Below the pieces are notes generated by a model. It did not search any database. It saw only the letters and a program-made list of their open reading frames with translations, and was not told the origin of the DNA. A stretch of DNA of 64,000 nucleotides from Gordonia sp. PDNC005 (GTDB lineage Bacteria > Actinomycetota > Actinomycetes > Mycobacteriales > Mycobacteriaceae), in NCBI RefSeq assembly GCF_016919385.1, contig NZ_CP070351.1, positions 1,550,001 to 1,614,000 on the forward strand, written 5' to 3'. The position numbers were made by a program, and so were the translations under genes. Positions 8,860 through 20,777 of this stretch are shown in pieces (position 1 is the stretch's first letter; each line of letters opens with the position of its first letter).

Positions 8860-10665
8860 GTGCTCCGCACGCATTTCGCCGGATCGTTGCGCCGCGAGGA
8901 CGCCTCGCAGACCGTCACCGTCACCGGTTGGGTCGCACGTCGTCGTGACCACGGAGGCGTCGTCTTCATCGACCTCCGCGACTCGTCCGGCCTCGTGCAG
9001 GTCGTCTTCCGCGACGACGAGGTCGCCGAAGCAGCTCACCGTCTGCGCGCCGAGTACTGCGTCAAGGTGACCGGTGTTGTCGAAGAGCGACCTGAAGGCA
9101 GCGAGAACGCGGCCCTCGCATCAGGCGCCGTCGAACTGAACGCGACCGAGCTCGTCGTCCTCAACGAGTCCGCACCCCTGCCGTTCCAGCTCGACGAGCA
9201 GCCCGGCGAGGAAGCGCGCCTGCGCCACCGCTACCTCGACCTGCGCCGTGAAGGCCCGGCCCGCGCGATCCGTCTGCGCTCACAGGTCAGCGCCGCGGCA
9301 CGTGCCGTTCTCGGCTCGCACGACTTCGTCGAGATCGAGACGCCCACGCTCACGCGGTCGACGCCCGAAGGCGCCCGCGACTTCCTGGTGCCCGCACGAC
9401 TCCAGCCCGGCACGTTCTACGCGCTGCCGCAGAGTCCGCAGCTGTTCAAGCAGCTGCTCATGGTCGCGGGCATGGAGCGGTATTACCAGATCGCCCGCTG
9501 TTACCGTGATGAAGACTTCCGTGCCGACCGGCAGCCGGAGTTCACACAGCTCGACATCGAGATGAGCTTCGTCGACGAAGACGACGTGATCGCCCTCGCC
9601 GAAGAGATCCTGGCGTCGCTGTGGAAGCTCATCGGCCACGAGATCACCGCGCCGATCCCACGCATCACCTACGCCGACGCGATGCGTCGGTTCGGCAGCG
9701 ACAAGCCCGACCTGCGTTTCGACATCGAGCTCGTCGAGTGCACCGAGTTCTTCAAGGACTCGCCGTTCCGCGTGTTCAAGGCTCCCTACGTCGGCGCCGT
9801 CGTGATGACCGGTGGTGCGTCGCAGCCGCGTCGTCAGCTCGACGCGTGGCAGGAATGGGCCAAGCAGCGCGGTGCCAAGGGGCTCGCGTATGTCCTGGTC
9901 CAGGAAGACGGCACACTGACCGGTCCGGTCGCGAAGAACATCTCCGACGCCGAGCGTGAAGGCATCGCAGCCCACGTCGGGGCGAAGCCGGGCGACTGCA
10001 TCTTCTTCGCAGCGGGTGCCGTGAAGCCGATGCGTGCACTACTCGGTGCGGCGCGCGGCGAGATCGCACGCAAGCTTGATCTGATCAAGGACGGCGACTG
10101 GGCGTTCACCTGGGTCGTCGACGCCCCGATGTTCGAGCCCGCGGGCGACGCGGTCGAGGCCGGCGACGTGGCTGTCGGCTCCGGCGCCTGGACCGCCGTA
10201 CATCACGCGTTCACCTCTCCGAAGCCGGAGTGCCTCGAGAACCTCGAAGCCGATCCGGGCGCGGCTGTGGCCTACGCCTACGACATCGTCTGCAACGGCA
10301 ACGAGATCGGCGGCGGATCGATCCGTATTCACCGTCGTGACGTGCAGGAACGCGTGTTCAAGATCATGGGCATCGGTGAAGAGGAAGCGCAGGAGAAGTT
10401 CGGCTTCCTCCTCGACGCGTTCTCGTACGGTGCACCGCCGCACGGCGGCATCGCCTTCGGGTGGGACCGCATCACCTCGCTCCTCGCCGGCGAATCGTCC
10501 ATCCGCGAAGTGATCGCGTTCCCGAAGTCCGGCGGCGGCGTCGACCCGCTCACCGATGCTCCGGCCGCGATCACGCCGGAACAGCGCAAGGAGTCGGGAA
10601 TCGACTTCAAGCCCGCACCCAAGGCCGCCGCTGAAGCGGCTGGAGAGGGACAGGCGAACGCCTGA
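8860..10665 (+). CDS. aspS: aspartyl-tRNA synthetase (probably Asp/Asn non-discriminating)
   Basis: Class IIb synthetase of 601 residues. It has an N-terminal OB fold ([14 protein letters not shown]), motif 2 in [20 protein letters not shown], a bacterial GAD insertion domain around residues 300-410, and motif 3 [17 protein letters not shown] 8860 is chosen because AAGGAAGGAA at 8846-8855 is a good ribosome-binding site; the open frame upstream to 8620 is antisense to the metallopeptidase. Actinobacteria of this group generally lack asparaginyl-tRNA synthetase and charge tRNA-Asn through a non-discriminating AspRS plus GatCAB. That role is inferred from the lineage, not seen here. Confidence 0.96.
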   Translation: MLRTHFAGSLRREDASQTVTVTGWVARRRDHGGVVFIDLRDSSGLVQVVFRDDEVAEAAHRLRAEYCVKVTGVVEERPEGSENAALASGAVELNATELVVLNESAPLPFQLDEQPGEEARLRHRYLDLRREGPARAIRLRSQVSAAARAVLGSHDFVEIETPTLTRSTPEGARDFLVPARLQPGTFYALPQSPQLFKQLLMVAGMERYYQIARCYRDEDFRADRQPEFTQLDIEMSFVDEDDVIALAEEILASLWKLIGHEITAPIPRITYADAMRRFGSDKPDLRFDIELVECTEFFKDSPFRVFKAPYVGAVVMTGGASQPRRQLDAWQEWAKQRGAKGLAYVLVQEDGTLTGPVAKNISDAEREGIAAHVGAKPGDCIFFAAGAVKPMRALLGAARGEIARKLDLIKDGDWAFTWVVDAPMFEPAGDAVEAGDVAVGSGAWTAVHHAFTSPKPECLENLEADPGAAVAYAYDIVCNGNEIGGGSIRIHRRDVQERVFKIMGIGEEEAQEKFGFLLDAFSYGAPPHGGIAFGWDRITSLLAGESSIREVIAFPKSGGGVDPLTDAPAAITPEQRKESGIDFKPAPKAAAEAAGEGQANA

Positions 10666-10673
10666 GTCTCATC

Positions 10674-11807
10674 ATGACCGTAGTGGCACATGATCGAATC
10701 GATTCGGTGCTCGACACCGCGCAGGACGTCCTGACGCGGCGAGCGGGCAGCCGAGTCCGCATCGACGACCCCGAGGACCTCGGAGGCTCGGGCCGCAGTA
10801 CCGTGTTGCGGGTCCGAGTCGCCGACAACCCGGTGTCACTCGACCGCACCGTCGTCGTCAAAGCGTTCGACGAGAACTCGTCGGCCGACCAGGTGTTGCG
10901 GGAGATCGCGTCGTACCGGTACGCCACCGCGTTGCCGACGGCGTCGCGGCCGGGCCCGCAGCTGCTCGCCTCCGATCTCGACAGCCGGATCCTCGTCCTC
11001 ACCGATCTCGGTGACGGACGGCGGATGATCGACCTTCTCGCGTCGACTGACGTCGACGAGGTCGGTCGCGGCGTCAGTGCGTGGGGGCAGGCGCTCGGGC
11101 GGATGCACGCGGCGACCTTCGGTGGTGAAGACGACTTCGACACTCTGCTCCGTGTCAGCGGTCGCCGCGGCGACGGTCGCCGAAGCGCACCGGTCTGCTC
11201 GTCGGGCATCGATGCTCAGGCCGCCGAGGCGGTCCGGCGCACAGTCGACGTCGCCGACGAGATCGGGGTGAGCGTTCCAGACGAGTTCCGCGCCGTGCTC
11301 GACACCGGCCTGGCGCTCTTCGCCGACGGCCGGTTCCGGGCGTTCAGCACGTCGGATGTCGGTCCGGAGAACATCCTGATCAACGACGACGGCGTCCAGT
11401 TCATGGACTACGAGTGGGGTGCGTTCCGCGACGCCACGCTCGACGTCGCGTACGCGCTCGCGACGTTCCCATCGGCCCTGTCCGAACCCGCGTCGCACCG
11501 CGCTGCCGACCTGGAGACGGCGCTCGCCGACGCATGGCGTGCGGAAGTGTCTCCGTTGTGGCCTGCGCTCGCCGACGACCGGACGCTCCGAGACCTGCTG
11601 ACCACGGCGCGCACCCTGTGGGTGTGGCTCGGCACGTACTGGATGCTGGAGTCGGACACCTCGGGGGACGACTGGGCTCTGCACACCGCCGATCCTCGCG
11701 TGGTGACCGCCCGGTGGGCCGACCTCGCCCGGTCGTCGGCCGACCCGGTGGTCTCGGACGTCGCACACGACGTCGGACGCGCGCTGCAACGTCTCTGGTT
11801 CGAATGA
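10674..11807 (+). CDS. aminoglycoside-phosphotransferase-fold kinase-like protein, substrate unknown
   Basis: A 377-residue protein with the APH/choline-kinase fold. An N-terminal lobe has [10 protein letters not shown] (nucleotide-binding lysine), a linker LVLTDLGDG, and a catalytic loop [12 protein letters not shown] that keeps Asp and Asn of the HGDxxxxN motif but has Thr-Ser for His-Gly. The metal-binding loop is [11 protein letters not shown]. The key acidic residues are present, so it may be an active small-molecule kinase. It starts 8 bases after the aspS stop and its stop overlaps the rarA start (ATGA), indicating co-expression with both. No function is known to me for this position. 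Confidence 0.75.
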   Translation: MTVVAHDRIDSVLDTAQDVLTRRAGSRVRIDDPEDLGGSGRSTVLRVRVADNPVSLDRTVVVKAFDENSSADQVLREIASYRYATALPTASRPGPQLLASDLDSRILVLTDLGDGRRMIDLLASTDVDEVGRGVSAWGQALGRMHAATFGGEDDFDTLLRVSGRRGDGRRSAPVCSSGIDAQAAEAVRRTVDVADEIGVSVPDEFRAVLDTGLALFADGRFRAFSTSDVGPENILINDDGVQFMDYEWGAFRDATLDVAYALATFPSALSEPASHRAADLETALADAWRAEVSPLWPALADDRTLRDLLTTARTLWVWLGTYWMLESDTSGDDWALHTADPRVVTARWADLARSSADPVVSDVAHDVGRALQRLWFE

Positions 11808-13177
11808 CCGGCCAGTCGGGGGACGGCGCGGGGGACCTCTTCGACGACATCGGCACGGCGCAGCGCTCGAACCCGCCGATGCCGTCACCGTCCGCACCAC
11901 TCGCAGTCCGGATGCGGCCGACTTCTCTCGAGGAAGTCGTCGGACAGGATCATCTCCTCGGCGAACGGTCACCGTTGCGTCGTCTGATCGCCGGTTCCGG
12001 CGGCTCGTCGGTGCTGCTGTACGGCCCTCCCGGCACAGGCAAGACCACGATGGCGTCGTTGATCAGCCAGGCCACCGGTGGCAGTTTCGAGGCACTCTCC
12101 GCGCTGTCCGCCGGCGTCAAAGAGGTCCGGGCGGTCATCGACGTCGCTCGCCGACGACTGATTCAAGGCCATCAGACGGTCCTTTTCATCGACGAAGTCC
12201 ACCGGTTCTCCAAAACTCAGCAGGACGCGTTGCTCGACGCCGTCGAGAACCGCATCGTGCTGCTCGTCGCCGCGACCACTGAGAACCCGTCGTTCTCCGT
12301 GGTGGCGCCGCTGCTGTCGCGCTCGCTGGTTCTGCAGCTGAGGTCGCTCACCGACGACGACATCAAGGATGTCGTGGCGCGCGCCGTCGCCGACCCGCGT
12401 GGGTTGGACGGGTCGGTGGAACTGTCGGACGAAGCGCTCGAGCATCTGGTCGCCGTCGCAGGGGGAGATGCGCGCCGGGCGTTGACGGCGCTCGAGGCCA
12501 GCGCCGACGGCAGCGACGGCGAGACGGTCACCGTCGCCGACGTCGAAGCGGCGATCGACCGCGCAGCCGTTCGGTACGACCGTTCCGGCGACCAGCACTA
12601 CGACGTGACCAGTGCGTTCATCAAGTCGATGCGCGGGTCTGACGTCGACGCCGCCCTGCACTATCTGGCGCGCATGCTGAGCGCGGGGGAGGATCCCCGA
12701 TTCATCGCTCGACGGTTGATGATCCACGCCAGCGAGGACGTCGGCATGGCGGATCCGACCGCGCTGCAGACTGCCGTCGCCGCTGCTCAGGTGGTGCAAC
12801 TCGTCGGCATGCCGGAGGCGAAGCTCGCGTTGGCGCAGGCCACTATCCATATCGCGACGGCGCCGAAGTCGGGTTCGGTCACCTCGGCACTCGGTGCCGC
12901 CATGACCGACATCTCGTCGGGGAAGGCGGGTGCGGTTCCGTCACACCTGCGCGACGGTCATTACGCAGGAGCGAAGAAGCTCGGCAACGCCGTCGGCTAC
13001 CGCTTTCCACACGACGATCCGGACGGGGTCCTCGCTCAGCAGTACGCGCCGGACACGCTGGTCGGAGTCGATTACTACCTGCCGACCGATCACGGGTTCG
13101 AACGTGAACTCGGCCCGCGCGTGGGCAAACTCCGCTCCATCGTTCGCGGCCTGGCGGGACGTGCACGCCGTCGTTGA
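11804..13177 (+). CDS. rarA: replication-associated recombination protein A (AAA+ ATPase)
   Basis: RarA/MgsA/WRNIP1-family clamp-loader-like ATPase acting at stalled forks; 457 residues from ATG 11804. Walker A is [12 protein letters not shown], Walker B is [12 protein letters not shown], sensor 1 is in [13 protein letters not shown], and the C-terminal tetramerisation region includes [11 protein letters not shown]. The ATG overlaps the preceding stop. An upstream open frame back to 11414 is antisense-free but overlaps the kinase-like gene and is not needed. It corresponds to M. tuberculosis Rv2559c, beside alaS. Confidence 0.95.
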   Translation: MTGQSGDGAGDLFDDIGTAQRSNPPMPSPSAPLAVRMRPTSLEEVVGQDHLLGERSPLRRLIAGSGGSSVLLYGPPGTGKTTMASLISQATGGSFEALSALSAGVKEVRAVIDVARRRLIQGHQTVLFIDEVHRFSKTQQDALLDAVENRIVLLVAATTENPSFSVVAPLLSRSLVLQLRSLTDDDIKDVVARAVADPRGLDGSVELSDEALEHLVAVAGGDARRALTALEASADGSDGETVTVADVEAAIDRAAVRYDRSGDQHYDVTSAFIKSMRGSDVDAALHYLARMLSAGEDPRFIARRLMIHASEDVGMADPTALQTAVAAAQVVQLVGMPEAKLALAQATIHIATAPKSGSVTSALGAAMTDISSGKAGAVPSHLRDGHYAGAKKLGNAVGYRFPHDDPDGVLAQQYAPDTLVGVDYYLPTDHGFERELGPRVGKLRSIVRGLAGRARRR

Positions 13178-13258
13178 CGCGTGCGACGTCAACTCCCTTG
13201 TCACAGACCGGTAAACTCGAGTACCGGTATCACCACTTCAACGAAGGACACCGCCGCA

Positions 13259-15961
13259 GTGCAGACGCATGACATCCGGAAGCGTTTCCTGGATCACTTC
13301 ATCCGGGCCGGTCACACCGAGGTTCCCAGCGCCTCGCTGATTCTCGACGACCCGAATCTGCTGTTCGTCAACGCGGGCATGGTGCCCTTCAAGCCGTACT
13401 TCCTCGGTGATCAGACTCCGGTGTACGACCGTGCCACCAGTGTGCAGAAGTGCGTACGCACCCTGGACATCGAAGAAGTCGGCATCACGACCCGCCACAA
13501 CACGTTCTTCCAGATGGCGGGCAACTTCTCCTTCGGTGACTACTTCAAGCGCGAGGCGATCCAGTTCGCCTGGACCCTGCTGACCAACCCGATCGACGAG
13601 GGCGGCTACGGCATCGACCCGACGCGCCTGTGGCCGACGGTCTACCTCGACGACGACGAGGCCGAGACCATCTGGCGTGACGAGATCGGCGTGCCGGCCG
13701 AGCGTATCCAGCGACGCGGCCTCAAGGACAACTACTGGTCGATGGGCGTGCCCGGCCCGTGCGGACCGTGTTCGGAGATCTTCTACGACCGCGGCCCGGA
13801 GTACGGCGTCGAGGGCGGCCCGGAGGTCGACGAGGACCGGTACATCGAGATCTGGAATCTCGTGTTCATGCAGAACATCCGCGGCGAAGGCGGCGGCAAG
13901 GACAATTACGAGATCCTCGGACCGCTGCCGAAGAAGAACATCGACACGGGAATGGGCGTCGAGCGAGTCGCCTGCATTCTTCAGGGCGTCGACAACGTCT
14001 ACGAGACGGACCTGTGCCGGCCGATCATCGACCTCGCCGCCGAGCTCACCGGCCGCGGCTACGGTGCAGGCAACCACGACGACGACGTCCGATTCCGCGT
14101 GATCGCCGATCACGCCCGCACCTCGGTCATGTTGATCGGCGACGGCGTCGTCCCGTCCAACGACGGTCGCGGTTACGTTCTCCGTCGTCTGCTCCGCCGT
14201 GTCGTGCGTTCGGTCCGGTTGCTGGGCGCCGGGAACGCAGTGAGCGGGCCCGATCAGCGCAGCGCGTCCGACCCGACGATGGGGCGGATCGTGGAGGCGG
14301 TCATCGACCTGATGAGCCCGTCGTACCCGAACCTCGCCGAACAGCGCGCACACATCGTGTCGGTCGCGGTCGGCGAGGAGACGAGCTTCGCGAAGACGCT
14401 CGCTGCCGGTTCCAAACTGTTCTCCGAGGCGGCCGACGCCACCAAGGCGTCGGGCAAGTCGCGGATCAGCGGAGACGACGCCTTCGCCCTGCACGACACG
14501 TACGGGTTCCCGATCGACCTGACCCTGGAGATGGCGTCTGAGGCGGGCCTCGACGTGGACCGCGACGGCTTCACCGAATTGATGGCCGAGCAGCGCAGGC
14601 GGGCGAAGGCCGACGCGAGCTCGCGTAAGGCGTCGCACGCCGATCAGACGGTGTACCGCGAATTCCTGGACCGCGGCCCGACTGTTTTCACCGGTTTTGA
14701 CGAACTGGTCTCCGAGGCACGCGTCCTCGGGCTCGTGTCCGACGGCGAACGTGTTCGTTCGGCGGTGCCGGGCACCGAACTCGACGTGATCCTCGACCGC
14801 AGCCCGCTCTACGCGGAGTCGGGCGGCCAGATGGCCGATCAGGGTGTCATCACCACCTCCGACGGTGTCCGCCTGTCCGTGAAGGATGTCCAGAAGGTCG
14901 GCAAGCAGGTGTGGCTGCACCGCGTGACCGTCGACGAGGGCGAGATCACGGAGGGCGCCGACGTGCTCGCCAGCGTGGACGCCGCGTGGCGTCACGGAGC
15001 GACGCAGGGACACTCGGGCACGCACCTGGTGGGTGCTGCTCTTCGGCAGATCCTCGGACCTACAGCGACGCAGGCCGGTTCGCTGAATCGTCCCGGCTAC
15101 CTGCGCTTCGACTTCCACGCGGGCAGTGGTCTCACCGACGACCAGCGCGCACAGATCGAACAGATCAGCAATGAGGCAGTCGAGGCGAACTTCGGGGTGA
15201 ACACCTTCGAGACCGACCTGGACAAGGCCAAGGCGATGGGTGCGATGGCGCTCTTCGGTGAGAACTACGGCGACCGCGTGCGCGTGGTCGAGATCGGCGG
15301 ACCCTTCTCGATGGAACTGTGCGGCGGAACGCACGTCGGCAGCTCGGCTCAGGTCGGCCCGATCACGCTGATCGGCGAGTCGTCGGTCGGTTCCGGAGTC
15401 CGACGGGTCGAGGCGTACGTCGGAATGGACTCGTTCCGGTACCTGTCGCGTGAGCGCGCGCTGATGGCCGGGCTCGCGTCGAGTCTCAAGGTTCCGTCGG
15501 AGCAGGTTCCCGATCGTGTCGACCAACTCGTCACCAAGCTTCGCGACGCGGAGAAGGCGCTCGAGGCACTCAAGGCGGAACAGGCCCGCGCAGCGGTGTC
15601 GGGACTCATCGACCAGGCTCAGACTGTCGGCGAGACGCTGGTGGTAGCCGGACGTGTGGCCGACGGTGTGGACGCGAACGGCTTGCGGACTCTCGTCACC
15701 GACCTTCGTGGTCGGGTCGCCGACCGCAACGCCGTTGTCGCGCTGTTCTCGGCTGACGGGGACAAGGTGCCGTTCGCGGTCGGAACCACCGATGCGGCAC
15801 GTGCGGCCGGCATCAAGGCGGGCGACGTCGTCAAGGAGATCGCACCCCTCGTCGCCGGTCGTGGCGGCGGGAAACCCGATCTCGCACAGGGGTCCGGTAC
15901 AGACGCCGCTGGAGTCGACGCTGCACTGGTCCGGCTCCGCGACGTCGTCGGCGGGCGATGA
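13259..15961 (+). CDS. alaS: alanyl-tRNA synthetase
   Basis: Full-length 900-residue AlaRS. The class II catalytic core comes first ([34 protein letters not shown]), then the editing domain with zinc ligands in [12 protein letters not shown] (about residue 583) and [10 protein letters not shown], then a C-Ala domain ending [14 protein letters not shown]. Both synthesis and editing motifs are intact. GTG 13259 follows GAAGGA at 13243-13248; the longer frame to 13181 has no ribosome-binding site. A TAAACT -10-like hexamer is at 13212-13217. The stop overlaps ruvX. Confidence 0.97.
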   Translation: MQTHDIRKRFLDHFIRAGHTEVPSASLILDDPNLLFVNAGMVPFKPYFLGDQTPVYDRATSVQKCVRTLDIEEVGITTRHNTFFQMAGNFSFGDYFKREAIQFAWTLLTNPIDEGGYGIDPTRLWPTVYLDDDEAETIWRDEIGVPAERIQRRGLKDNYWSMGVPGPCGPCSEIFYDRGPEYGVEGGPEVDEDRYIEIWNLVFMQNIRGEGGGKDNYEILGPLPKKNIDTGMGVERVACILQGVDNVYETDLCRPIIDLAAELTGRGYGAGNHDDDVRFRVIADHARTSVMLIGDGVVPSNDGRGYVLRRLLRRVVRSVRLLGAGNAVSGPDQRSASDPTMGRIVEAVIDLMSPSYPNLAEQRAHIVSVAVGEETSFAKTLAAGSKLFSEAADATKASGKSRISGDDAFALHDTYGFPIDLTLEMASEAGLDVDRDGFTELMAEQRRRAKADASSRKASHADQTVYREFLDRGPTVFTGFDELVSEARVLGLVSDGERVRSAVPGTELDVILDRSPLYAESGGQMADQGVITTSDGVRLSVKDVQKVGKQVWLHRVTVDEGEITEGADVLASVDAAWRHGATQGHSGTHLVGAALRQILGPTATQAGSLNRPGYLRFDFHAGSGLTDDQRAQIEQISNEAVEANFGVNTFETDLDKAKAMGAMALFGENYGDRVRVVEIGGPFSMELCGGTHVGSSAQVGPITLIGESSVGSGVRRVEAYVGMDSFRYLSRERALMAGLASSLKVPSEQVPDRVDQLVTKLRDAEKALEALKAEQARAAVSGLIDQAQTVGETLVVAGRVADGVDANGLRTLVTDLRGRVADRNAVVALFSADGDKVPFAVGTTDAARAAGIKAGDVVKEIAPLVAGRGGGKPDLAQGSGTDAAGVDAALVRLRDVVGGR

Positions 15962-16404
15962 TCACGCCGCGCGGACGGCGTGTCGCGATCGATGTCGGCA
16001 GCGTCCGCGTCGGGGTCGCGGTGTGTGATCCGGACGGAATCCTGGCGACGCCTGTCGAGACGGTCCAGCGGACCAAACACGACGGCGACGTCGAACGTGT
16101 TGTCGCAATCGTCGACGAATACGAGGCGATCGGCGTGATCGTCGGGCTCCCGCGGACGCTGCGTAACACCGACGGCCCGGCCGTCGAGGCGGCCCGCGCG
16201 TTCGGCGATCGTGTCGAGGCGAAGCTGACGGGGCGCGACACTCTGCCCGATGTGACCGTTGAATACCACGATGAACGACTGACCACCGTTACCGCGACGA
16301 CCGCACTCCGCGCAAGCGGAGTCAAGGCGAAGAATGCGCGCGCCGTCGTCGATCAGGCCGCCGCGGTGGCTATTCTGCAGGGATGGCTGGACGCGCGTCG
16401 CTGA
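15958..16404 (+). CDS. ruvX: Holliday-junction resolvase-like / pre-16S rRNA nuclease YqgF
   Basis: A 148-residue RNase H-fold protein of the YqgF/RuvX family. The N-terminal strand [16 protein letters not shown] has the first catalytic aspartate, VGLPRTL is the family motif, EYHDERLTT carries the conserved acidic cluster and [15 protein letters not shown] the last aspartate. The E. coli protein processes 16S rRNA 5' ends, while the mycobacterial homologue has been linked to Holliday junctions. The role here is unresolved. ATG 15958 overlaps the alaS stop, the common alaS-yqgF-mltG order. Confidence 0.92.
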   Translation: MITPRGRRVAIDVGSVRVGVAVCDPDGILATPVETVQRTKHDGDVERVVAIVDEYEAIGVIVGLPRTLRNTDGPAVEAARAFGDRVEAKLTGRDTLPDVTVEYHDERLTTVTATTALRASGVKAKNARAVVDQAAAVAILQGWLDARR

Positions 16405-16436
16405 CGCGGGCACGCCGATGAGGAGGACCGACCGAC

Positions 16437-18218
16437 GTGACTGACCAGGACCGTACGCCCCGTCACGGGAACGACGCACGGCCCCGCCATTCGGGTTCCA
16501 CACCGGACGGCAACGCCGGTGATCCGCGCCGATTCTTCTCCGATCCGTCGGCGGTTCAGGAGGGCAACCGACGTCGGAGGCGTCGTGGACCCGGCGATCC
16601 GACGACGACGGGGAGCATCCCGATCGTTCGAGTCGAGAGCGCATTGCCCGATCCGACCATCGAGTACCGGACGCCCGAGCCGCCTCAAGGCGCTCCGTCC
16701 CCGTACTTCGAAGTGCGCTATCGGGATGCCTCTCCCGAGCCGATGATGCGGCTGAGCGAACCGCACGCGCAGACACCGGTCTCGGAAGCGCCTGTCACCG
16801 GCAACGATGACCAGCTGTTCGCATCGCCGGTCCCGCGCGAGCCGGAACCGTTCTATGCAGAGCCGGAAACGCCCGCCGTCGCACCGACGTCGAACGTGGC
16901 GCCGACCCGGCCGGTGTACGCGCAATCCGCGCCCACGGAACCGGTGGACGTTTCGCGGGCCGCCGAGCCTGCGGCCCGGACCGAGTCGCCGGTGTTCGTT
17001 CCAGACATCCTCGAGTCGCGTGATGACGACGACGCGGACACGGGCGAGATTCCCGTGCACGGTGGCGCGATGCCGTCGCGGAAGAAGAATCGGGGCATTC
17101 TCCTCGGAATCGGCGCGCTCGTCCTCGTCGCCGTCCTCGTCGTCGGCGGGCTCGGCCTCAAATGGCTCGGAGTGTTCGATTCGCGCACGGACTTCAGCAG
17201 TGACACCGGCTCGGGTTCGACGCTCGTCGAGGTGCCGGCCGACGCGGCGATCCGTGACGTCGGGCAGACACTCGCCGATGCGGGCGTCGTCGGCAGCCAG
17301 CGTGCGTTCGTCGACGCCGCGGAAGGCGGCGCCGGAGTGTCCGCAGGTTTCTACGCGTTGCCGAAGGGCATCTCCGGCAAAGCGGCACTGGACATGATGT
17401 CCGGTGACGACAAGCGTGTCGGACGGTTCATCGTCCCCGAGGGACTGCAGTTGGACTCCAAGAAGAGCTCGGACGGCACGACTAGACCCGGTGTGTTCCA
17501 GATGATCGCGAAGGCGACGACGTTCACCACGGACGAGCGCACGTACGGTGTGACCGCCGAGCAGTTGCAGCAGGCCGCGGCCACGTCGACTCCCGAGGAA
17601 CTCGGTGTCCCCGATTGGGCGACGGCGAAGGTGAAGGAACTGACCGGAGATCATCGCCGACTCGAGGGCCTGATCGCGTCAGGCGCGTGGGAGGACATCG
17701 ATCCCCGCCTCGACGCACGCGCCATCCTCAAGGACCTGATCACCCGCAGCGTGGCCCGATTCACCGCGTGGGGCCTGCTCAGCGGCAACAACTCTGGCAA
17801 GTCGCCGTACGAGACGCTGACCATCGCGTCGATCGTCGAGGCCGAAGCGCAGCACGAGGACGATTTCCCGAAGGTCGCGCGCGTGATCGTGAACCGGCTC
17901 GATCAGGACATCCGCTTGCAGATGGACTCGACCGTCAACTACACCGCAGCGGTCGCCGACATCGACGTGCACGGCGAGTCGTTCATGGACGGGAACAAGT
18001 GGAACACCTATCAGCACGACGGGCTTCCCTTGACTCCCATCGGTGCGGTCGGCGAACGTGCGCTGTCGGCGACGGAAGACCCGGCTGCAGGCGACTGGCT
18101 GTACTTCGTGACCGTGGACAAGGAGGGCACAACGCTCTTCGCGAAGACGTTCACACAGCATAAGAAGAACCGTCAGGTGGCGTGTAAGAACAATCTGCTG
18201 ACGGTCAACTGTGAGTAG
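16437..18218 (+). CDS. mltG: endolytic transglycosylase MltG
   Basis: Membrane peptidoglycan lytic transglycosylase that trims nascent glycan strands. The 593-residue product has a long disordered, Pro-rich cytoplasmic N-terminus (about residues 1-215), one transmembrane helix near 218-242, a LysM-like region and a YceG domain with the catalytic glutamate in IASIVEAEAQHEDD (about residue 468), NRLDQDIRLQMDSTVNY and HDGLPLTPIG. The N-terminal extension is much longer than in E. coli but typical of actinobacteria. GTG 16437 follows GAGGAGG at 16420-16426. The stop lies 8 bases inside aroE. Confidence 0.93.
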   Translation: MTDQDRTPRHGNDARPRHSGSTPDGNAGDPRRFFSDPSAVQEGNRRRRRRGPGDPTTTGSIPIVRVESALPDPTIEYRTPEPPQGAPSPYFEVRYRDASPEPMMRLSEPHAQTPVSEAPVTGNDDQLFASPVPREPEPFYAEPETPAVAPTSNVAPTRPVYAQSAPTEPVDVSRAAEPAARTESPVFVPDILESRDDDDADTGEIPVHGGAMPSRKKNRGILLGIGALVLVAVLVVGGLGLKWLGVFDSRTDFSSDTGSGSTLVEVPADAAIRDVGQTLADAGVVGSQRAFVDAAEGGAGVSAGFYALPKGISGKAALDMMSGDDKRVGRFIVPEGLQLDSKKSSDGTTRPGVFQMIAKATTFTTDERTYGVTAEQLQQAAATSTPEELGVPDWATAKVKELTGDHRRLEGLIASGAWEDIDPRLDARAILKDLITRSVARFTAWGLLSGNNSGKSPYETLTIASIVEAEAQHEDDFPKVARVIVNRLDQDIRLQMDSTVNYTAAVADIDVHGESFMDGNKWNTYQHDGLPLTPIGAVGERALSATEDPAAGDWLYFVTVDKEGTTLFAKTFTQHKKNRQVACKNNLLTVNCE

Positions 18219-19026
18219 GGCGGCGGTCCTCGGATCGCCGGTCGGCCACTCCCGATCACCCGATCTGCATCGTGCCGCGTACACGGCGCTCGGCCTCGAC
18301 GGGTGGACCTACGACGCCGTCGAGACGACTGCCGACGAGTTGCCGGCACGCGTCGGCGGCGCGGGAGCCGACTGGGTCGGATTCTCCGTCACCATGCCGT
18401 GCAAACTCGCGGCACTGGCGTTCGCCGATGTCCGGACGGTTCGGGCTGAGCTGGTCGGATCTGCGAACACGCTGCTCCGGACGCCCGACGGTTGGCGCGC
18501 GGACTGCACCGACGTCGATGGAGTGACGGGAGCCCTCGCCGAAGCAGGGCTCCCGACCGGGGCGTCCCGGGCTGTGATCGTCGGGGCCGGTGGCACGGCG
18601 CTGCCGGCGCTCGCCGCGCTGGCCGACGCGGGAGTGAACGATGTCGCCGTCGTAGCCCGTGACGAGGGTCGAGCGCGCGGTGTCCTCGAACTCGCCGAAC
18701 GGCTCGACGTCCGGGCGCGAGTCGTCGACTTCGGCGACGACGATGCGGTGCGCGCGGCCTGCACCGACGGCGACGTGACGATCTCGACGGTTCCGGCACC
18801 CGGGGCGGCGACGATCGCCGATGCACTCGCCGCGTCGAAACGCGTCGTCGACGTCATCTACGATCCGTGGCCGACCCCGCTCGCTCAGGCCGTCGGGTCT
18901 GCGGGCGGCGTTGTGGTCGGCGGCATCGTGATGCTGCTCAATCAGGCGTACAGCCAGGTGGAGCAATTCACCGGCCTCTCGGCGCCGCGGTCGGCGATGG
19001 CTGCAGCGGTCGGCGTCACACTCTGA
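18211..19026 (+). CDS. aroE: shikimate 5-dehydrogenase
   Basis: Reduces 3-dehydroshikimate to shikimate with NADPH. The 271-residue protein has the substrate motif GSPVGHSRSPDLH, the catalytic lysine in SVTMPCK, the catalytic aspartate in CTDVDG, and an NADP-binding Rossmann loop VIVGAGGTALPA. It starts at GTG 18211 inside the end of mltG. A 109-base gap separates it from the A24 peptidase gene, with no clear terminator seen. Confidence 0.94.
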   Translation: MSRAAVLGSPVGHSRSPDLHRAAYTALGLDGWTYDAVETTADELPARVGGAGADWVGFSVTMPCKLAALAFADVRTVRAELVGSANTLLRTPDGWRADCTDVDGVTGALAEAGLPTGASRAVIVGAGGTALPALAALADAGVNDVAVVARDEGRARGVLELAERLDVRARVVDFGDDDAVRAACTDGDVTISTVPAPGAATIADALAASKRVVDVIYDPWPTPLAQAVGSAGGVVVGGIVMLLNQAYSQVEQFTGLSAPRSAMAAAVGVTL

Positions 19027-19135
19027 TTGAACTCACGACACGGCAGAAAAGAAGCACCGGGGTGTGTTTCGTACGCCACCCCTCTGTGACTTTCAGGGCA
19101 CAACGCCACCTGCGTCGGCAGGGTGAAGCACGCCT

Positions 19136-19606
19136 GTGGAAATCGTGCTGGTCAGATCGCGGATTCCTGGTGATGCTGGCAGCGTGATCACCATCGTGCT
19201 GTCCGCGGCCGTCATCGTGTGTGCCGTCGTCGACGCGCGTACCGGACGAATACCGAACGTGATCACCGGACCGGCCGTCGTCGTGGTGGTGGCACTCAGC
19301 GCCGCCGATCCGGCCACCGCAGTCGCGGCGGCGGTCTGCGCGGCGCCCTACGCGATCGCGTTCGCACGAGGGCTGTGCGGCGGAGGAGACGTGAAACTCG
19401 CCGTCGTCTGTGGCGGGATGCTCGGTGATCCGGGGCTCGCGGCAATGACCGTTGTCGGTGCCGCGATCGTCACCGGGATCGTTCTCGTCGCCCGTCGCAC
19501 GCGGGTCGTTGCGCACGGCCCGGCACTCGTTGCGGTCACATTGGCATGGCTGGTCATCGCCGTCGTCGGGCCTTCTGGAACAATTGACACGTGTTGCGTT
19601 GGATGA
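19136..19606 (+). CDS. A24-family prepilin peptidase-like membrane protein
   Basis: A short (156-residue) polytopic protein with the two aspartyl active-site signatures of A24 prepilin peptidases: [10 protein letters not shown] and GGGDVKL. Only the peptidase half is present; the N-terminal Cys-rich methyltransferase half of PilD is missing, as in many actinobacterial homologues such as M. tuberculosis Rv2551c, which sits between aroE and aroC as here. It may process Flp/Tad-type pilins encoded elsewhere. GTG 19136 is the longest start; GTG 19184 is an alternative. It overlaps aroC by 16 bases. Confidence 0.82.
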   Translation: MEIVLVRSRIPGDAGSVITIVLSAAVIVCAVVDARTGRIPNVITGPAVVVVVALSAADPATAVAAAVCAAPYAIAFARGLCGGGDVKLAVVCGGMLGDPGLAAMTVVGAAIVTGIVLVARRTRVVAHGPALVAVTLAWLVIAVVGPSGTIDTCCVG

Positions 19607-20777
19607 CTGCCGGAGAATCGCATGGACCGGCCCTGGTGGCCCTGGTCGAAGGCATGGTGGCGGGAGTGGAGATCACCACTGCCGACATCGCCGAACAATT
19701 GGCTCGACGCCGCCTGGGCTACGGCCGTGGCGCGCGCATGAAGTTCGAGGCCGACGAAGTGACTGTGATCGGCGGTGTCCGTCACGGCAAGACTCTCGGC
19801 GGTCCGATCGCGGTCGAGATCGGCAATACCGAGTGGCCCAAGTGGGAGAAGGTCATGTCGGCCGATCCGGTCGACGAGGACGAACTCGCTGGCAGTGCAC
19901 GTAATGCAGCTCTGACGCGTCCGCGTCCGGGACACGCGGACTACTCGGGAATGCTCAAGTACGGGTTCGACGACGCTCGCCCGATCCTGGAGCGCGCGAG
20001 CGCCCGCGAGACCGCTGCGCGCGTGACTGCGGGCACCGTCGCCCGGAACTTCCTCAAGCAGGTTCTCGGCATCGAGATCGTGTCGCACATCGTCTCGATC
20101 GGCGACAGCGACCCGTACACCGGACCCGCACCCCGCCCTTCCGACCTCGACGCGATCGACGCGAGCCCAGTCCGGGCCTTCGGCAAGGACGCCGAGACGT
20201 CGATGATCGAGGAGATCGAAGCCGCCAAGCGTGACGGCGACACCCTCGGCGGCGTCGTCGAAGTGATCGCGACAGGCGTTCCCGTCGGTCTCGGCTCTCA
20301 CGTCAGCGGCGAGGCTCGTCTCGACTCGCGGCTCGCCGCCGCACTCATGGGCATCCAGGCGATCAAGGGCGTCGAAGTCGGCGACGGTTTCGAGACGGCG
20401 CGTCGTCGTGGCAGCCAGGCGCACGACGAGATGGTTCCCGGCGCCGACGGAGTGCTGCGGTCGACGAACCGTGCAGGCGGCCTCGAGGGCGGCATGACAA
20501 ACGGTGAAGACGTCCGTGTCCGCATTGCGATGAAGCCGATCTCGACGGTCCCGCGCGCACTCGCAACCGTCGACATGACGACCGGCGAACCCGCGAGCGC
20601 CATCCACCAGCGCAGTGACGTGTGCGCGGTGCCCGCTGCGGGAGTCGTCGCCGAGGCGATGGTCGCGCTGGTCCTCGCTCAGGTGGCGCTCGAGAAGTTC
20701 GGTGGCGACTCCGTCGGCGAGACGGGCTCCAACCTGCGCGGATACCTGGACGCAGTCGAAGCCCGTCCGCCGCGCCC

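Noticed and set aside
13238..15526. 762-codon minus-strand frame
   Set aside because: Antisense to alaS with no recognisable domain.
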